From JANJTY01 sp038257155 (lineage in GTDB: Bacteria > Pseudomonadota > Gammaproteobacteria > Xanthomonadales > Xanthomonadaceae), in NCBI GenBank assembly GCA_038257155.1, contig JBBSJP010000009.1, positions 1 through 64,000 of the forward strand: 64,000 bases of DNA, in the 5' to 3' direction. Below the pieces are notes generated by a model. It made no database searches. It was given only the letters and a program-made list of their open reading frames with translations, and had not been told where the DNA came from. Shown here piece by piece: positions 62,856-64,000 of this stretch (position 1 is its first letter; each line of letters opens with the position of its first letter). The position numbers and the translations under genes are program-made.

Positions 62856-64000
62856 ATGCGTTCCTTTCCGATGCTGCTGTCCCTGCCACTGATTCTGCTG
62901 CTGAGTCTGCCCGTCTTCGCTGCGGGGCCCTTGCCCGTGACGCGCGAGGAGCAGGGCAACCGGATCAGCGAAAACCTGCCGCCTGTGCCGGCCGAGTTGA
63001 TCGAACGCCTGAACCGCTACCAGAACACGCGCGGTGCGAGCTTCAGCGGCTGGCTGGCAGACGGAAGCCTGATCATCAGCACGCGCTTCGGCGAAACCAA
63101 CCAGGCGCATCGGGTGCGCGCGCCGCTTGCGATGCGCGAACAGCTCACCTTCCATCGTGAACCGGTCAGCAGCCTAGCCGCCGCGCCAGGCGGTGCGGGC
63201 AATGGCTTCTCCTACGGCAAGGATGTCGGCGGCTCGGAGTTCTGGCAGCTGTTCTGGTATGACCTCGACAGCCGTCAGACCACCCTGCTGACCGATGGCG
63301 GACGCAGCCAGAATACGCGTCCGCTGTGGTCGCGCGACGGTCGCCTGCTGGCCTGGTCCAGCACGGCACGCAACGGTACCGACTACGACATCTGGCTGCG
63401 CGACATGCGCAGCGGGAAGGCGCGCATGGTGCTGAGCGAGGGCGGCCTGTGGAACGTTGCCGACATCTCGCCCGATGGCAAACGCATGCTGGTGATCCGC
63501 TATGCCTCGATCAACGAGTCCTACCCGGGCGAGGTGGATCTGGCCAGCGGCAAGCTGCAGATGTTTCCGGTGGATGGCGGCAAGGCTGCCTTCAATGCCT
63601 TTCGCTACGCGCCGGATGGTCGCAGCGTCTACTTCGTATCCAATGAAGAGCGGCAGTTCCTGACCTTGCGCCATCACGATCCCGCCGGCGGGGCGCCCAG
63701 CCTGATCAGTGCCGATGTGCCGTGGAATGTGCAGGGCATCGACATCGCCAGCGATGGCCGCCACCTGGCCTACGTCAGCAACGAAGACGGCATCGGCAAG
63801 CTGCGCGTGATCACGATTCCCGGTCACCGCGAGATCGCCCTGCCGGCACTGCCGATCGGCGTGATCGGCAGCTTCGGTTTTTCGCCGGATGGCGCGCGCC
63901 TGGCCCTGACCCTGAATTCGGCCACCTCGCCCAGCGATGTCCATGTGGTGGATCTGGCGGCCACCAGCCTGACGCGCTGGACCTCGAGTGAGGTGGGCGG
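62856..64000 (+). CDS. S9-family (DPP/oligopeptidase-type) peptidase, N-terminal part
   Basis: The frame opens at ATG 62856 (MRSFPMLLSLP) and runs off the window after about 381 codons. A signal peptide (about 1-23, ending VFA-A) is followed by a WD40/TolB-like beta-propeller: 'ASFSGWLADGSLIISTRFGE', 'TRPLWSRDGRLLAWSSTARNG', 'DISPDGKRMLVIRYAS' and 'FRYAPDGRSVYFVSNEE'. This is the N-terminal gating propeller of prolyl-oligopeptidase or acyl-aminoacyl peptidases. The catalytic alpha/beta domain would lie beyond 64000, so activity cannot be judged. Secreted, presumably periplasmic. Confidence 0.75.
   Translation, partial: MRSFPMLLSLPLILLLSLPVFAAGPLPVTREEQGNRISENLPPVPAELIERLNRYQNTRGASFSGWLADGSLIISTRFGETNQAHRVRAPLAMREQLTFHREPVSSLAAAPGGAGNGFSYGKDVGGSEFWQLFWYDLDSRQTTLLTDGGRSQNTRPLWSRDGRLLAWSSTARNGTDYDIWLRDMRSGKARMVLSEGGLWNVADISPDGKRMLVIRYASINESYPGEVDLASGKLQMFPVDGGKAAFNAFRYAPDGRSVYFVSNEERQFLTLRHHDPAGGAPSLISADVPWNVQGIDIASDGRHLAYVSNEDGIGKLRVITIPGHREIALPALPIGVIGSFGFSPDGARLALTLNSATSPSDVHVVDLAATSLTRWTSSEVG

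Overview
The window is bacterial chromosomal DNA, high in GC and densely coding, without rRNA, tRNA, CRISPR, phage genes or an intact insertion sequence that I can see. Gene content points to a gammaproteobacterium of the Xanthomonadales/Lysobacterales (Rhodanobacteraceae- or Lysobacteraceae-like). The pointers are a TorF-type porin gene before glnK-amtB, an rpoN-hpf-ptsN-hprK-rapZ cluster downstream of kdsD-kdsC-lptCAB, a purMN/DUF2066/perM/hda block, an acnD-prpF methylcitrate module, and many short palindromic intergenic repeats. This is inference from gene content, not a database match.

Layout. 1-602: repeat-rich non-coding DNA. 0.6-5.1 kb: qmcA-nfeD, then a Fur-box-preceded iron ABC uptake operon (binding protein and permease, no ATPase) with a Rieske ferredoxin. 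5.1-6.3 kb: a heptanucleotide tandem array and a SET-protein/HutD pair. 6.4-9.0 kb: a nitrogen-control operon with NtrC and sigma-54 sites, a torF gene broken by one stop codon, glnK and amtB. 9.3-17.4 kb: acyl-CoA dehydrogenase, then envelope- or glycan-related genes (a glycosidase-like protein, an LtaS-like phosphotransferase, a methyltransferase and a 2-oxoglutarate oxygenase). 17.5-27.6 kb: mgtE, dps, hrpA, two secreted proteins of unknown function, and relA. 27.6-30.4 kb: a MITE-like element and a membrane Ser/Thr kinase with four long extracytoplasmic repeats.

30.5-38.4 kb (minus strand) is the LPS-transport, sigma-54 and nitrogen-PTS cluster, with ibaG and murA divergent from it at 38.7-40.3 kb. 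40.4-46.1 kb is acnD and prpF, split by about 1.8 kb holding an HTH-nucleotidyltransferase/HEPN pair (toxin-antitoxin-like, with two tandem palindromic operators) and a frameshifted DUF6933-like gene. 46.2-53.0 kb: DUF3108, purN and purM (minus), then DUF2066, perM and hda (plus), then oxyR (minus). 53.1-58.0 kb: a stand-alone DUF5706 (Pycsar-effector family) membrane protein followed by a 1407-residue membrane protein I do not recognise. 58.2-64 kb: prmC, an ACT-domain protein, a TfoX-N protein, small envelope proteins, a secreted alpha/beta hydrolase, and an S9-type peptidase cut by the window edge.

Two themes recur. First, nitrogen and stress control: rpoN and PTS-Ntr genes lie in the same window as a well-formed NtrC/sigma-54 promoter, alongside relA, oxyR and dps. 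Second, at least five families of short palindromic or MITE-like repeats sit between genes, and some of them supply or abut the stop codon of the preceding gene. The best candidates for an undescribed system are the operator-controlled HTH-MNT/HEPN/DUF6933 insertion inside acnD-prpF and the DUF5706 plus giant-membrane-protein pair.
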